Shown here piece after piece: positions 35,078 to 46,985 of a stretch of DNA of 64,000 nt. The notes below the pieces were generated by a model. The model ran no database searches, was not told the DNA's origin, and saw only the letters and a list, made by a program, of their open reading frames with translations. The position numbers and the translations under genes are program-made. Where the stretch lies: contig JADQAV010000026.1 of NCBI GenBank assembly GCA_019775845.1, forward strand, positions 248,001 to 312,000, in the 5' to 3' direction. This DNA comes from Myrmaecium sp. VS I D KN 1. Taxonomy: Eukaryota > Ascomycota > Dothideomycetes > Valsariales > Valsariaceae. Within the stretch, counting starts at the first letter, position 1, and each line of letters opens with the position of its first letter.

Positions 35078-38000
35078 TTTCATGATATCCCGGTCAAGCC
35101 GAACCCTGATCCCAATTCTTCTACAGTACTCTTGATATCGATTCCTTTTCTAATTCAACCCGATTCGGGCCTCTTGATTTTATTTCCTAACATTTGCTGA
35201 TCTCTCGAATGTGACAACGGTAATGGTTGATCGAACGCTCAAAGGTCGCTTCCTGCCCCCCTGTGTCGATTACGCGAGCACAATACCTCGATTCTTCAAC
35301 AGATATCAGACATGATTGCATGGCTATTGCCCATGGCTTGCATGCGATCTTTGAGCACATCGATCAGGCCGATTGACCAATCGATTAAGTAGGGCTTCAA
35401 GCGAAATGCATGTCGCGCCCCTCTTGCAAGCGTCTCGGGCGTCTAAGGAATATGCATGCAGCAGTTGCCGTGTCCAGTGCTGCATGTCCAGGCGGTTGCT
35501 GACGAATATCTAGGCCAGATGTGATGTATCTGCTCTTATACTCTGTCTTTCCTTCTTCCCGTGGGCAAGACTTGCCGCCTTGCTTCCGCTTGATGATGCC
35601 ATCGACTATGGCGTCAAATGTCGCGCTTACGCTTGCTTTATTGCTTGCTCGCTACTTCGATGTTCCCTACAGCGATGGCTAGGATCATTTGGCGTCGCTC
35701 GCAGGTCGAATTCTGCTGATCCCAGTCCGCGAACCGCATCCATGCAACCTAAGACTCTTATGCCTCTGTTCTGCATATTCCGTTCATCGTCACTTGACTT
35801 TTCTGTACTTTCCCCGCTCTCGTATCGTGGCCATCCCGCCTACTTGCATGAGCTCCATCCGAAGGAAGCTGCTCAGCTTCAGTTGTCCCAGACAGCCTTT
35901 TCCCCCGCCAATTGGTAAAACGGCTCAGCGTGGCGGACAGCTATCACAGTGCTAAAGAGTGACTGCAGCATGTCGTGTGTCCCGCCCTCTCGACCTAACC
36001 AGGAGAGCTGAGCAATCGACTTCAAAAATGCAGGGACTGCTTCCCTTCTACACCGGCCATAAATAAGCGGCTTATCAGAGAGCTTCGTGGCTACAGCCAA
36101 CTTTTCTCACGATCTCTGGCAGCTCGTCGGCTGCGGTATGGGGAGAAGGTGGCGAATGGAGAATGCTATCCAACTCGGCAAAGGGTTTTGTGGGGACAAG
36201 GCTGAAGCAGTATCTAAGCTTCACTAGTCAAAGACCTTTTGACGCTGCTGGCAACGGTTTTGTCTCTGGACCAGGGCTGTGTTTGTTTGCGGTTCGCCTC
36301 AACCTACGCTGGGAGGCTTCTGAACCGGCAGCTCTTCCAGACTGAGAGGGCTTATATGCAAATACGACGTTCGTGATCCGAAACAGTGATGGGAGCAAGC
36401 GGCACTAGCCATACTCTGCTATCGGCCCAAACCCCAACAGAAAGCTGCGACACTCGATAGAACCGAATCAGATTTTCCTCTGGCTGATGAGCCTAGATCT
36501 CAGCTCCGCCGTGCCCTTTGCGATCGCCGAGAACAACGTGTGGATGGAGACGCGTCTATCCCCCACCGCCACTTTGGGATTTACTGTTATGGTATAACAA
36601 GGCGATTGGCGTCTGATGGGTACGAGAATCACAGTCATGAGGACAGCAAGGCATCAGACTAAACGTAGGTTGAAGGACAAATGAAGGCCAGGTTGAGGGA
36701 ACGAGCTTCATTAAAACACCCACAATGGCAGGGCACGGACGTGATTCACGAGCATGCCTGTACCGAGGAAGGGGAGGTGGGACAATGTGAATGCCTGCGG
36801 CGTCGTATGCCTGCGACAACATGCATTGGCGAGGTTGCTAGAGCACTGTGTTTGCAGCGCCCAGCTAGAAGGAGACGGCCAGGGACTACGCAGAGTTCTC
36901 GATAAGCAGGCCGCTCGATAAGTTCTTCGAACTATCGGCATGGCATGGTTCGCAAGTGAGGGAGTTTCCTTGACATAAACGTTCGGAGCATATTGGCTAC
37001 CGCAACGATGGCGAAGCCGGATAGAAGCTCTAAACCAGCCAATGGCAGCGAGGACTCACCGCCATCTCGTCCAGACACAGGTCGCGAACGGGGCACAGTT
37101 GGGACGCAAACAGTCGCAGGCAAAGCGATACCTGAATCGCGGATCGAAGATGTGGAACTCTGATGCGGCCGACAATTTCAGCTTTTTCAGCTAAGTTAGG
37201 TGCGGCCCCTGCTGTCGTTGTCCCTAGACGATGCCGCAACCGGTCGGTCCATCCGGGCAGCAGCTCATATGGGCGGCGTTGGAAGATGGATGCATTCAAA
37301 CAGACGGGAGGATGGACGTTGTCCCGCAGCATATGGATGAGTTCCCGGTACGGGGCATGTGAATTTTCCACCATCCCAACCAGATGCGTCCCAGGCGGTT
37401 CCTCTCCGTCGGAGCAATTGTCGTCATCGACTGGATCTACAGGAGAATTGACCAGGTGCGCGGCCAAAGGAAGCGAGCGGCTGTTTCACGGCCGGCTGCA
37501 CATGGTCTGACGAGCTAAAAAGGGCCCTCTTTTTTACCTTGGGCTTTGATCCGCCTGCCCCGGACCCAACGGCTATCCCACCAGCCAGCCCACCATCATC
37601 GTCATCTTCTCCATCCATCACCACCCAACGGCCGCCGCCTCCCGTTCCTGCCAGCCCACTAGCCCCTGGCCAGCAGAGTCGGTGGCAGGGACGGAGAATG
37701 GGGAAGGGAGAAGAACGTCCCTGGAAGAAGCGATGTCGAGTGCTAGGCCAGGCCAGGGTAAATATCTGACTGATCGTGATGATAATGCTGACGGCGATGA
37801 GCTAACCGCGTTCCGTCCGGGGGTGCGTAGACGGAATGGGCATCCCGACCGACCTCCCTCATGCGTGCGTTAGAGATTAGGTCTCTTCGAGGGCCCATGA
37901 CTCCGTAGCAGGTCTGATATGCAGCAAACTACCTACGCGGGCTGGTACCGGTAGCGGTGTTGTTATTGTTGTCTTCAACCCTACGAACGCACTGTACCTC

Positions 38001-39078
38001 TGCCAGCCTCCCGCCAGCATGGGCCCAGGGACTCGTGCGAGCAGAGCGACGGTGCATTGCTGGTTTGCAGCGCTTCGCAACCTACTGCTACAGCAACACG
38101 ACAGTAGCCAGCCTATATATCCTCACTCCCTCGGTCCCTCAGTCACTCTTATGGTGAGTGCAGCACAGCACAGTCCTCATCCGTACGGTACTGCGCTGCA
38201 CTGTCCTGGAATCAAACTGCCCGTTACGAGTACGTATCCGTACTGGCAAGGCTCTCCGGCTTCCTCCCTCCTCGTCCAAAGCTTCCATGGGATTTCCAGT
38301 CCATGCAGCCCAGCTGCACGATGCACGATCCTCGCCGTGCGATACCGCAATGAAGCGTAGCACGAGCTGCAGGAGCTGCAGGCCTTGCATGGCCTTTGCA
38401 CGACCTCCCCCCCTCCCACCTTCGCCCAATCTCCCCTCCAATTCCCCGATTCCCCCCATTCGCTGCCATCCACCCGTACCGCCATCGCTCACGAGCCATC
38501 GACATCACCGCTGTTTCCACCGTGCTATGCCAGGACCACCTGGACGCATTCTGTATGTACGATACCACCGCGTACGCATCCGCAGCCCCACTGGGTCGCC
38601 AAACTTTTTCCTCTGCACCGGCTCCCCTGCGCATGCCCCTCGTCGACCCTCACGGCTTACCTGCCGAGATCACTGATCTTCTAACCACGCCGCCTGCTCC
38701 CCATGTTCAATGGCACAGGCCGTCTTCGTATGCTGCTAGCTTCGTCCCTACCTGAGCCTTTGCCAGCAACGCGGGATGCTGGTCGCGCCATCTCCTGTTG
38801 ACAACACTCGTCAATCCCCTTCTGCTTGGCCGGCCGGGTTCGCGCCAGCTTCCCTTCACCGATTGGTAAGAAGGATTTTAATCTGTCTGCAGCCGTGTCC
38901 GCCTTTATAGGGAGGGAGTGACTCTTCCTTTCCAACGGCCATTCCATCCAACTACTTATCTCGTTCACTATCTGAACCGGGCGCTCCGAACGATTCTTCC
39001 ATCTGTGTCTCTCTTTTCAGTCACTCCGTCTACGCCACACCAAGTCTTTGTCTGACCAGTTCCCGATCACCACCCATC
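35078..39078. other. Long gene-poor region, 4.0 kb
   Basis: I find no open frame with a recognisable domain, no coherent splice pattern, and no tRNA-like cloverleaf. Minus-strand frames at 37030-37467 and 37424-37624 are open but look like chance in GC-rich DNA. The right end (about 38900-39078) should be the permease promoter and leader. The region does not look AT-rich or repeat-mutated, so it is not an obvious silenced transposon relic. Confidence 0.45.
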
Positions 39079-41253
39079 ATGGGTTCACCAGATTTGATAG
39101 GATCTTCGGGCAGCGACAAACCGCCTCCAACCCCGGCTGTGACTCTTCCAACCGATCAGAAGCCCAGTGAACAACCGGCTGTCACTCAACCACCCGGAAT
39201 GGCCAGCATTCAAGACGACGATGAGCGGCTGTTGGCCCGTATAGGGTACAAGCAAGTCAGTCCTGACGCTACCACCGTGGGGAATCCTGCCACTCACCCT
39301 TGCTTGCCAGGAGCTGAAGCGCGAGTTCAACAAATGGTCGACTGTGTCGTACGCCATCTCCATCTTGGGCGTGTTAGGGTCCGTCCCAGCGACGTTCGGG
39401 AGCCCAATCTCTGCTGGAGGTCCAGCAACGGCGGTATGGGCCTGGTTCACAGGAAGTATCATGGCATTCTGCATCGCAAGTTCGGGTAGGAGTTCCCATG
39501 AGCTGTATATTTGACCTAACAGCATGCTAACAAGACCAGTGGCGGAGCTGGTGTCGGCTTATCCAACTGCAGGTATGGCGCACTTCTTCGGAACGGGAAG
39601 GGCAGGTACTGAACCCAGCCAGGCGGAATGTACTTCGTTACGAAGCATGTCGTGCCCCCCGAGCACGTAGCGATCTGGGCCTGGATCATAGGGTGGTGCA
39701 ACTTCTTGGGCCAGGCGGCCGGGGTGGCCAGTTTGGCATATACCATTTCTCAGATGGTGTTGGCAACCGTAGTCATGAACGGATATACTTACGCTCCGTA
39801 TGCGTGACCACCGCCAAGTCTCCAGCACACGATGCTAACGTAGTAATGCAGGACAGCTCTGCACACCGTGCTGCTTGCCATCCTGGTCCTTTGCTTATTC
39901 GGGACCATATGCTCGCTGACCACCAAGTCGCTTCATCAGATCATCCTGTGGTTTGCGCCAATCAACAGTAAGCCTGACGAATTTTCGGCAACTTCGGGAC
40001 CCAAGGCTGACCTTATGCGACAGTTCTCGCTTCCGTAAGCATCTGCATTGCTCTCTTGACCCTGACCCCAGACAAACAAAGTGCGAAGTGGGTTTTCACC
40101 GAGGTCACCGATGGCTCCGGTTGGGGCTCCAAAGGCTTCTCTTTCCTATTGGGGTACGACTCCTCTTCCCTGGCCATACACGCCACAGTCTAACAGCGTT
40201 AGGTTCCTCTCGGTTGCGTGGACCATGACGGATTACGATGGCACGACCCAGTAAGTCGCGAACACGCATGCAGCATGAGGACTCCTTAATTGATATCGAT
40301 ACCAGCATGTCGGAAGAGACACACGATGCGGCAATCCGAGGTCCGGTGGCGATCCGGACAGCCGTGGTTGTCTCAGGCCTTGTCGGCTGGATGTTGACCG
40401 TGACTTTCTGCTTCTGCATGAACGATCCCGAAGGCATCATTAACAGCGCCACAGGTCTTCCCGTGGCCCAGATATTCCTGAACGCGGGAGGGCGCACAGG
40501 GGGTACTATCATGTGGTTTTTTGTCATTCTGGTCCAATTCTTCACTGGATGCTCTGCGATGCTGGCGAATGCTCGGATGGCTTACGCCTTTGCTCGCGAC
40601 GAGGCGTTGCCGTTTTCAGGGTATGTCAAGGCCCCCTGGCTCTGTCCACGCCGCCGCAGCATGCTAATCAGAGCCCCTGAACAGCTTCTGGGCCCAGGTC
40701 AACCGGCGAACGCAGACTCCTGTCAACGCGGTCTGGTTGGTTGTTGTTTTCTGCACCTGCCTGGATCTCATCGGGATCGGCAGCACACTCACCATCGTGG
40801 CCATATTCAACATCACCGCACCCGCACTGGATCTTAGCTACATCTCCGTGATCGTCGCCCATCGGGTCTACGAGCACCGAGTCCGATTCATCGAAGGACC
40901 GTTCACTCTGGGCAGATGGAGCAAGCCGGTCAACGCAGTTGCTGTGACATGGGTCCTGTTCATCAGCGTGGTCCTGTTTTTCCCCACGACAAGGCCGGTG
41001 ACGGCGCTGAACATGAACTATGCCATCTGCGTGGCAGGATTTATCGCTCTGTTTAGCATCACCTGGTGGTTCTTGGGCGCGAGAAGGTTTGTTTCCCTAC
41101 CGGGCATTAACCCCTGCAAATCCTTCTTGTCCGTTCTGCGCCTGGGGCTAACTTCGACAAAGGAAATACACCGGCCCACGCACCAAGGATATCATGGACA
41201 TGCTCCCCACCGAAGATCCCGAGGAGGTGTTGTCGGACTACGCCGCGCCATAA
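39079..41253 (+). CDS. Amino-acid/GABA/choline-type permease (APC superfamily)
   Basis: This plasma-membrane transporter belongs to the fungal group containing Uga4 (GABA) and Hnm1 (choline); the substrate cannot be fixed from sequence. Ten exons, 39079-39255, 39311-39485, 39540-39572, 39623-39797, 39852-39967, 40024-40153, 40203-40250, 40306-40620, 40685-41086 and 41163-41253, keep one frame for about 553 aa. A hydrophilic N-tail of about 60 residues precedes roughly 12 membrane helices. The first helix region, SYAISILGVLGSVPATFGSP, matches the family. The signature after helix 3 is SAYPTAGGMYFVTK. Later conserved parts include WTMTDYDGTTHMSEET, MLANARMAYAFARDEALPFS and WLVVVFCTCLDLIGIGS. 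The tail ends KDIMDMLPTEDP.. and is short. Ten small exons are many for this window, but each junction has GT..AG and correct phase. Confidence 0.92.
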
Positions 41254-42172
41254 CGGTTCGGTGAGGTGCAGATACTCGGCGTCCAGGGACGGCTACGTAT
41301 AAGATGATGATGTTATCAACGCCGCCAGAAGGGGAGAAACCGGCTAAGATCCTAGACAAGGGCGTACGGTTCTTTACTATGCTTGGAGGCGGACGATACG
41401 GCTCGGATCGAATGTGGTCGGAAATGCATACACTGGTGGGCATCCGCGAGGCTTTTGGTTCCCGGCGTTCTGGTCATAAAGGTGGGTATGGAAAAGGAGA
41501 CCCCAACCCTTGGTGGGTCCCATTTTTGAGGGTTATGTTTCGGGTTTTTTTTGGGGACGTCTCTTGATACCCAATCTATATGCAAGGGAAAATGGCGCCT
41601 TGCAATTTCTTCTACCCTAATCAACTCCGTTTCACTGTTGTTCTTTCCACTGGAGGCAGGTCGTCCGCGTCGCGCGACGAGAAAGCGAATCTGACCAAAG
41701 CCACCCCAACCCCCTGCACCGCGTTCCAACTAATGTACCTGCCAGTCTTTCGGGGCTCTTGCTCGCATCGGGCAGGCCGCTGGGAGTCAGACGTTCCATG
41801 CATCCCCACACGCTTAGCTCCGGGACCGTCGTTCCACACCGTGCACATTCTCCTGCCAATCACTTCCCGTCGGTTCCCTTCTCGCTTCCTCTGCTCCTCT
41901 GCTTTCGTCTTCGTTGTCTTTTCCTGTGCGTATCTCCGACCTCGCGCTGTCATCACCCTGCTCAGTTGTCCTCGGTGACCAGTACATCCCGGCTCCTGGC
42001 TTCCCGTCGCCGATACTCGACGCCGTAGGTACCGCTCGGTACATACCTGCAGGCTCCACCTCGCTGCGACCACGCCCACTGGACGTATTCCCGGGATAGC
42101 CAGGCGTCGTCCCTTGACCTAAATATACCGGGGAGAGGAAAACCCAGGTCACATTCTGGTACATCCAGGTAA

Positions 42173-42182
42173 TAGGTACCTA
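42173..42182. repeat. TAGGTACCTA palindrome
   Basis: A perfect 10-bp palindrome containing the same AGGTACCT core as at 2763-2770. No function is assigned. Confidence 0.5.
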
Positions 42183-43083
42183 CAGTAACCTACTACCAAG
42201 TTGTACAAACAAACCCCTCCCCTCGACACTAGGTAAACCCCCACCCACCCCGCTCTCGACCCTGCCCCTCACCCACGACCCCTCATCCCACGCCCCTCCT
42301 CACTCACTCACTCACCCCCTCTCACTCTTCCCCCCTCTCACCTTAGTACATACATCATCGTCCCACTATCCACATCCGGACGACGCCCACCAAACGCGCC
42401 GCCCGGGCCCCAGAAACGCGGAAAGCGGGCCGCCGCATTCCCGCCCCTTCGGCCGCACTGGCACACAGCCCTTCCTTCCCTCACCTCACACATAACCCAA
42501 CCCCCCCCTTCTCCACTTCTCCCCTTCTCCCCCCACCCGCTTCCCAAAGCGTCGGATCGGGCATCGAACCGCACAACGTCACACCCGGTCGTCGATCCCG
42601 GTGGTTCCCCGCTCCAATCCGCCTCCTCCTCGTTCTCTGACGACGCCGATGGCGCCGACGACGGTGGTCGGCGCATCGCGTTGCATACGACGTTGTACTT
42701 TACTCTTTCTTTTCTTCCCGTGATACAACGCATACCCGCATAAGTCTTCATATAGACAGCCGTGTACAGCTTGCTGCCAGGGCCGACGGGAGGAGGGATA
42801 GAAGCACATCCATTCATCCAGTTGTCCAGTATAGGTTCGGAGGGCGTGTTCAGCCCACCTCCCTCCTTCCCTGCCCATCCGCCACTGATGATCTGCTGAC
42901 GGTGCTCTGATGAGAATGGTAAACCGTCCATCCATATGTAATCATCAAGGTACGTGTGTGCGTGCTGGAAAGGGAGTGTACCGTACTGAACATGCTTCTT
43001 CTTCCCCCCCCCGTCCCCCATCCGCGCGCTCATTGTGGCTGGAATAAGTGTATGCAACCAGTCCCAACGACGGTAAAGCACTG

Positions 43084-43113
43084 TACCGTACCGCACCGTA
43101 CCCTATACCGTAC
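43084..43113. repeat. Short ACCGTACC direct repeats
   Basis: GTACCGTACC, GCACCGTACC and ATACCGTAC follow one another within 30 bases. Related words occur at about 42978-42986 (GTACCGTAC) and near 46743 (GTACGGTACC). Confidence 0.5.
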
Positions 43114-43214
43114 TTTATCATCTAGGGCCCGTCCCATGAGGAAGGCGGGGGAATTCAGAAGCGGGCGAACGGGGGGAAACAGACACCCGAACGAGCATGG
43201 ACGGGTGGGACGGC

Positions 43215-43271
43215 GGGGGGGGGGGGGGGGGGGGGGGGGNNNNNCCCCCCCCCCCCCCCCCCCCCCCCCCC
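43215..43271. other. Assembly gap (5 N) between a 25-G run and a 27-C run
   Basis: Bases 43215-43239 are all G, 43240-43244 are N, and 43245-43271 are all C. A G-run facing a C-run across an N gap is what sequencing or scaffolding failure at a homopolymer commonly yields. True length and content are unknown. Confidence 0.9.
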
Positions 43272-43849
43272 GAGGTACATGCCGGGTAAGGGGATATTTG
43301 GGACCGGGGGATAGGAAGAAGTGCGACGGCGGGCGAGAAACTCAAGCCCGAACGCAGACCGTATGATATATATATACAGTATATACAACAACCGGAATCT
43401 ATCCAAGCTCCTTCTTTCCAACATTCTCAAACCACCTCGTCTCATCTCGTCTCGCCAGTATTCTATACTCGAAAACCTCTCCTCGCTTCTCTTCTCTCTC
43501 CGATGCACATCAACACATAAAACGATACACATACACAGAAGTTAAAAAATACACGCACGAAAAGAAGCCGGTACAAATCAAAACCCAAAATGGCGAACCG
43601 AAGAAGACAGAAAGAGAGAAATAAGATGGGATGAGATCGGAATGAAAAAATGCGAAACGGTGAGGAGGATGCAATAGCAAGCAGCGTCGCGCAAGGGGAA
43701 GGTGAAAAGATTCGATCGATCGATACGCTGAGCAAGAATAAAATCTAAGAAAGAAAAGTCCAACAGCTCTAACCAAAACGCGGTGCAAGATAGTGCGATG
43801 CAACATCAAACGGAAGGACAAAAGAAGAAGAAGAAACAAAAAAAACAAA

Positions 43850-45357
43850 TCATGCAGGCATCATCTTCTCCGCCGCACCCAACGGCAACGAAGCACCATT
43901 AGCATGGGGCAGCGGGGGCGGGGGACCGAGCGCAGAGCCAGCGCCGCGATCAGAGCCGTACGCCCAGGCGACGGCGCGGTTGGTGAGGCGGGCGCACCAG
44001 GGGTCGACGTGCGCGACCCAGAGAGCGGCGGCGCGATAGAGGAGGTAGTAGAAGACGGCGAGGGCGCAGAGGGTGTGGAGGGGCCCCGGGCGACGGAGGT
44101 CCTGGGGTTGGCCGCGGTCGTCGGTGGGCGGGTGCATGGCCGAGGGCAGGTAGAGGAGCCAGGTCAGGACGGACTTGATGAGGGTGTTGTGCAGGAGGTA
44201 GACGGGGAAGGAGACGCGGCCGAGGAAGTTGAAGGCGGGCGAGGTGAGGAGGCGGCGGGCGGGGCCGGAGAAGAAGATGCCGATGAGGAGGAAGGAGGCC
44301 CCGAGGGAGTCCCAGTACCGGCGGATGTCGCTGTCCGCCGGCGTGATCGCCGTCATCCCCTTGGCCATCGTGTCCGACCAGCCGGCCCGGTCCCAGTTGT
44401 CCTGCGGGAAGCCGGACATGAACATGCCCAGCAGGATGAGCAGGCCCGGCACCGGCGTCGGCAGGATGGACGTCGCCTGGTCGCGGTATTCATTGTGCAG
44501 CTCCGCCATGAACATGCCGACCGCGAGGTTCATCGTCTTCAGCGGGCCCTGCGCCAGGCCCTTGCCTGTGGTATGGAAGATCCATTACGTCAGCCCTCTC
44601 TCTCTTCCATCTGATATTCGACATCCAGGGTCCATCACTTACGCTGCCCGCTCGCCCACGCGTACAGATACAGGATCACAAAGACGAGCTTCCGCGCCCG
44701 CGGCCGCACCATCACGCACGCCAGCATCGTGGTATACACGATCATGGCGCCCTCCAGGAAGAGGTGCAGCGTCCACTGCGTGCCGTCATACTCGTCCCAC
44801 CCCGTCGTCCACGTCTCGACCTCGGCGTGCAGCAGGCTGTACAGCGCGCCGGGGATGCTCTCGCTCGGGCCGTGCCAGCCCTGCCGGATCCAGGTCGAGT
44901 CGACGTGCTTGCACATGTGGTACGCGTTCGTCTGCGCGAGGAACCAGGAGATCGCGGTGGCCACCATGGTGGGCAGGACGAGCCGACCCGAGCGCGCCAG
45001 CGCGCTCCGGGCCATCCCCGTGAACGCGGCCTCGTGGTTGCCCGCGCGCGCCTTGGCGATCGGTCCGATGCTGTTCACGTAGCCGGTGATGAGGAAGAAG
45101 AGGGCGACGGCGGCGCGGCCGCCGACGCAGAGGCGGAGGAACGGCAGCTGGAAGAGCTCCGGCGGCTCCTCCTTGCCGGGGGCGGGCGAGTGCAGGTGCG
45201 GGACGAAGCTGGTGCAGAGGTGGCCGCAGACGACGACGAAGGAGGCCACACCGCGGAGGCCCTACGGTCGAGTTAGCGGTGATGCCGCGGGGGAGGTGAA
45301 TTGTTGGGGAAGGGCGAGGGGCCATACGTCAATCCAATTGGCGTCGCGTGGAGGCAT
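43850..45357 (-). CDS. Acyltransferase-3 family membrane protein
   Basis: Acyltransferase-3 proteins move acyl groups from a carrier to sugars, lipids or small molecules at membranes; the fungal branch is mostly uncharacterised. Three exons on the minus strand, 45328-45357, 44643-45261 and 43850-44565, give about 454 aa. The start MPPRDANWIDGLRG contains the hallmark DGLRG, interrupted by the first intron after the Asp codon. Next come VASFVVVCGHLCTSF with the family's N-terminal catalytic-region His, and FLRLCVGGRAAVALFFLITG, matching the family's R-x-x-V-x-x-F-F-x-(I/L)-S/T-G pattern. About ten hydrophobic helices follow, and FLGRVSFPVYLLHNTLIKS is the typical C-terminal helix region. The ATG at 45357 is the nearest one giving DGLRG in frame; a further upstream exon cannot be excluded. 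Confidence 0.87.
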
Positions 45358-46985
45358 GGCGGGAGGCGGGAGGAAGGGAGGACGGTCTTCGGAAGCGGTA
45401 CGTCGGTGTACGAGAGGTGGGACGAGGGTATATCAGGATGTCGCCGCGGTCACGGAGGGGGTATATCGGTGTCTCGCCAAGAAGGATGTGGTGTTGTACA
45501 AGGGTGAGAGAGAAAGCAAGAAGGGACAAAAAGGAGCGGCGGTCTGCACTCAACACATGGAGTGCAGTTGGAATGGCGCGGCGGCGGAGTTAAGGAGGGA
45601 GGCCGAGGAGAGAAGAAGGGAGGGAGGAAGGGGAGGAGAAGGAGGAGGAGAAGGAGGGGACGGATGGAAAGTATTTGGAGAGCCGGGCGGAGGTGAACGG
45701 AAGTCGGGAAGGGAGAGGGAAGAGAGGCAGATGGCAGATGGCAGATGCAGATGGGGATGCATGACGAGAACGAAAAGGCGGGATAGCGCGGTCGGTGGTC
45801 GGTTTGGTTGATGGGCGACGGGGATGAGATGGCGTGCGGAGGCGCTGCTGCTGCCGCTGGTGGTGCTCCTCCTGCGTGGGCGTTTGGCGTTTTTGGCGTC
45901 GGGCGTTTTGTTTGGCTTGTGAGACCAGTCCCAGTCCCAGTCCAGTCCGGATGGGGAATAATAAGAACAGCCAAGCCCGAGCCAAGGTGAGGGAGCCAAG
46001 CCCATCAGGCACCCACTCACGTCCCTGGACCGAGGTCCATCCCCGCTCAGGGTTCAGGGGTTGGTTTGGTCCCTTATTCCATAGTCTCCGGTCACGAACA
46101 ACAAGCAAGCAAGCAAGTACCATAGCGACGGCGGACGAGGTGCAATTAAAGTCAACACGAACTGACCGGTCCCGTGCTTCCCCCTCCCCCTTTATTTCCT
46201 TCTCATCTCGGGTTTACATAAGTTGGGAGTGTCTAGGGTCCCTATTTCTAGGGATAATACATAGATGAATGGGGAGGACGAGTGAGTGAATCTTTGGATA
46301 GACGGGATGAGATGGGATATAATATTTAACCCATGGCACGTGGTATATAACCTTGGTGGACGAGCATGCGGGAGACGATCCGTCAATCTTGTTGATCCCC
46401 GTCAATCACTTGCCTACCTTTTTTTCGATCGACAAACCGACCCGTTCGTTCGGATGGTCGGGGAGAGTGCAGAAAAGTACAGTAGATCTCTTGGATATAT
46501 CATCTTTCACCCTCTCCCTCTTTCTTTCTTTCTCTCCTCTGATCAGTTGGTGTTAAGGTTTCCTATGTACTTCTCTATCAAATATCCGCAAGATGCCCGA
46601 AGGCCAGGAAGGGGGACCCGCAGGGGATGTCTAAATTAAGAATGGACCACCAAGTCGTGTAGCATGGACGGAAGCACCTGCAAGCACCCGACCTGCAGTC
46701 CGGGATCCGGCTCCGGTTCCGGGCCGGGACCGGTTTGAGGTGGTACGGTACCGTTTACATAGGTAACCTCCGCATGCAGATGGGATGGATGATGGATGGT
46801 TCATCCCATGTCGAGGTGGGATTATTGAACTTATGCATCATTTTCTAGAGCCATGCGAGTCAGGCAGGATGCCGCGAGCAAGCACAACTACAACAACAGC
46901 TGCAGTAGTACATATGTGAAGATGCGACGCGATACGGCGTATATCGTACAATACGGTATATGTAAACAGCATGCCCTCCCATATT
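45358..46985. other. Intergenic region, 1.63 kb
   Basis: Upstream of the acyltransferase and downstream of GatB (both -). A purine-rich plus strand at about 45590-45740 (GGA/GAA words) means a pyrimidine-rich tract on the acyltransferase coding strand, as often seen just upstream of fungal transcription starts. AAGC repeats lie near 46105. Open frames on either strand resemble no protein. Confidence 0.55.

Larger units (their letters stand above)
41254..43849. other. Non-coding region, 2.6 kb, with low-complexity tracts and a gap
   Basis: Between the 3' ends of the permease (+) and the acyltransferase (-). It has C/T-rich low-complexity sequence around 42220-42345 including a short TCAC repeat, the TAGGTACCTA palindrome at 42173-42182, several ACCGTACC words at 43084-43113, and the gap at 43240-43244. 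A-rich sequence precedes 43850. Open frames here contain no recognisable domain. Confidence 0.55.

Noticed and set aside
37030-37467. 145-codon minus-strand open frame in the 4-kb gene-poor region
   Set aside because: Some protein-like composition but no motif, no splice partners, and no family that I can name. Left uncalled.
42560-42600. GGTTCGATGCC on the minus strand, similar to a tRNA B-box
   Set aside because: The flanking sequence forms no acceptor, D or anticodon stem.
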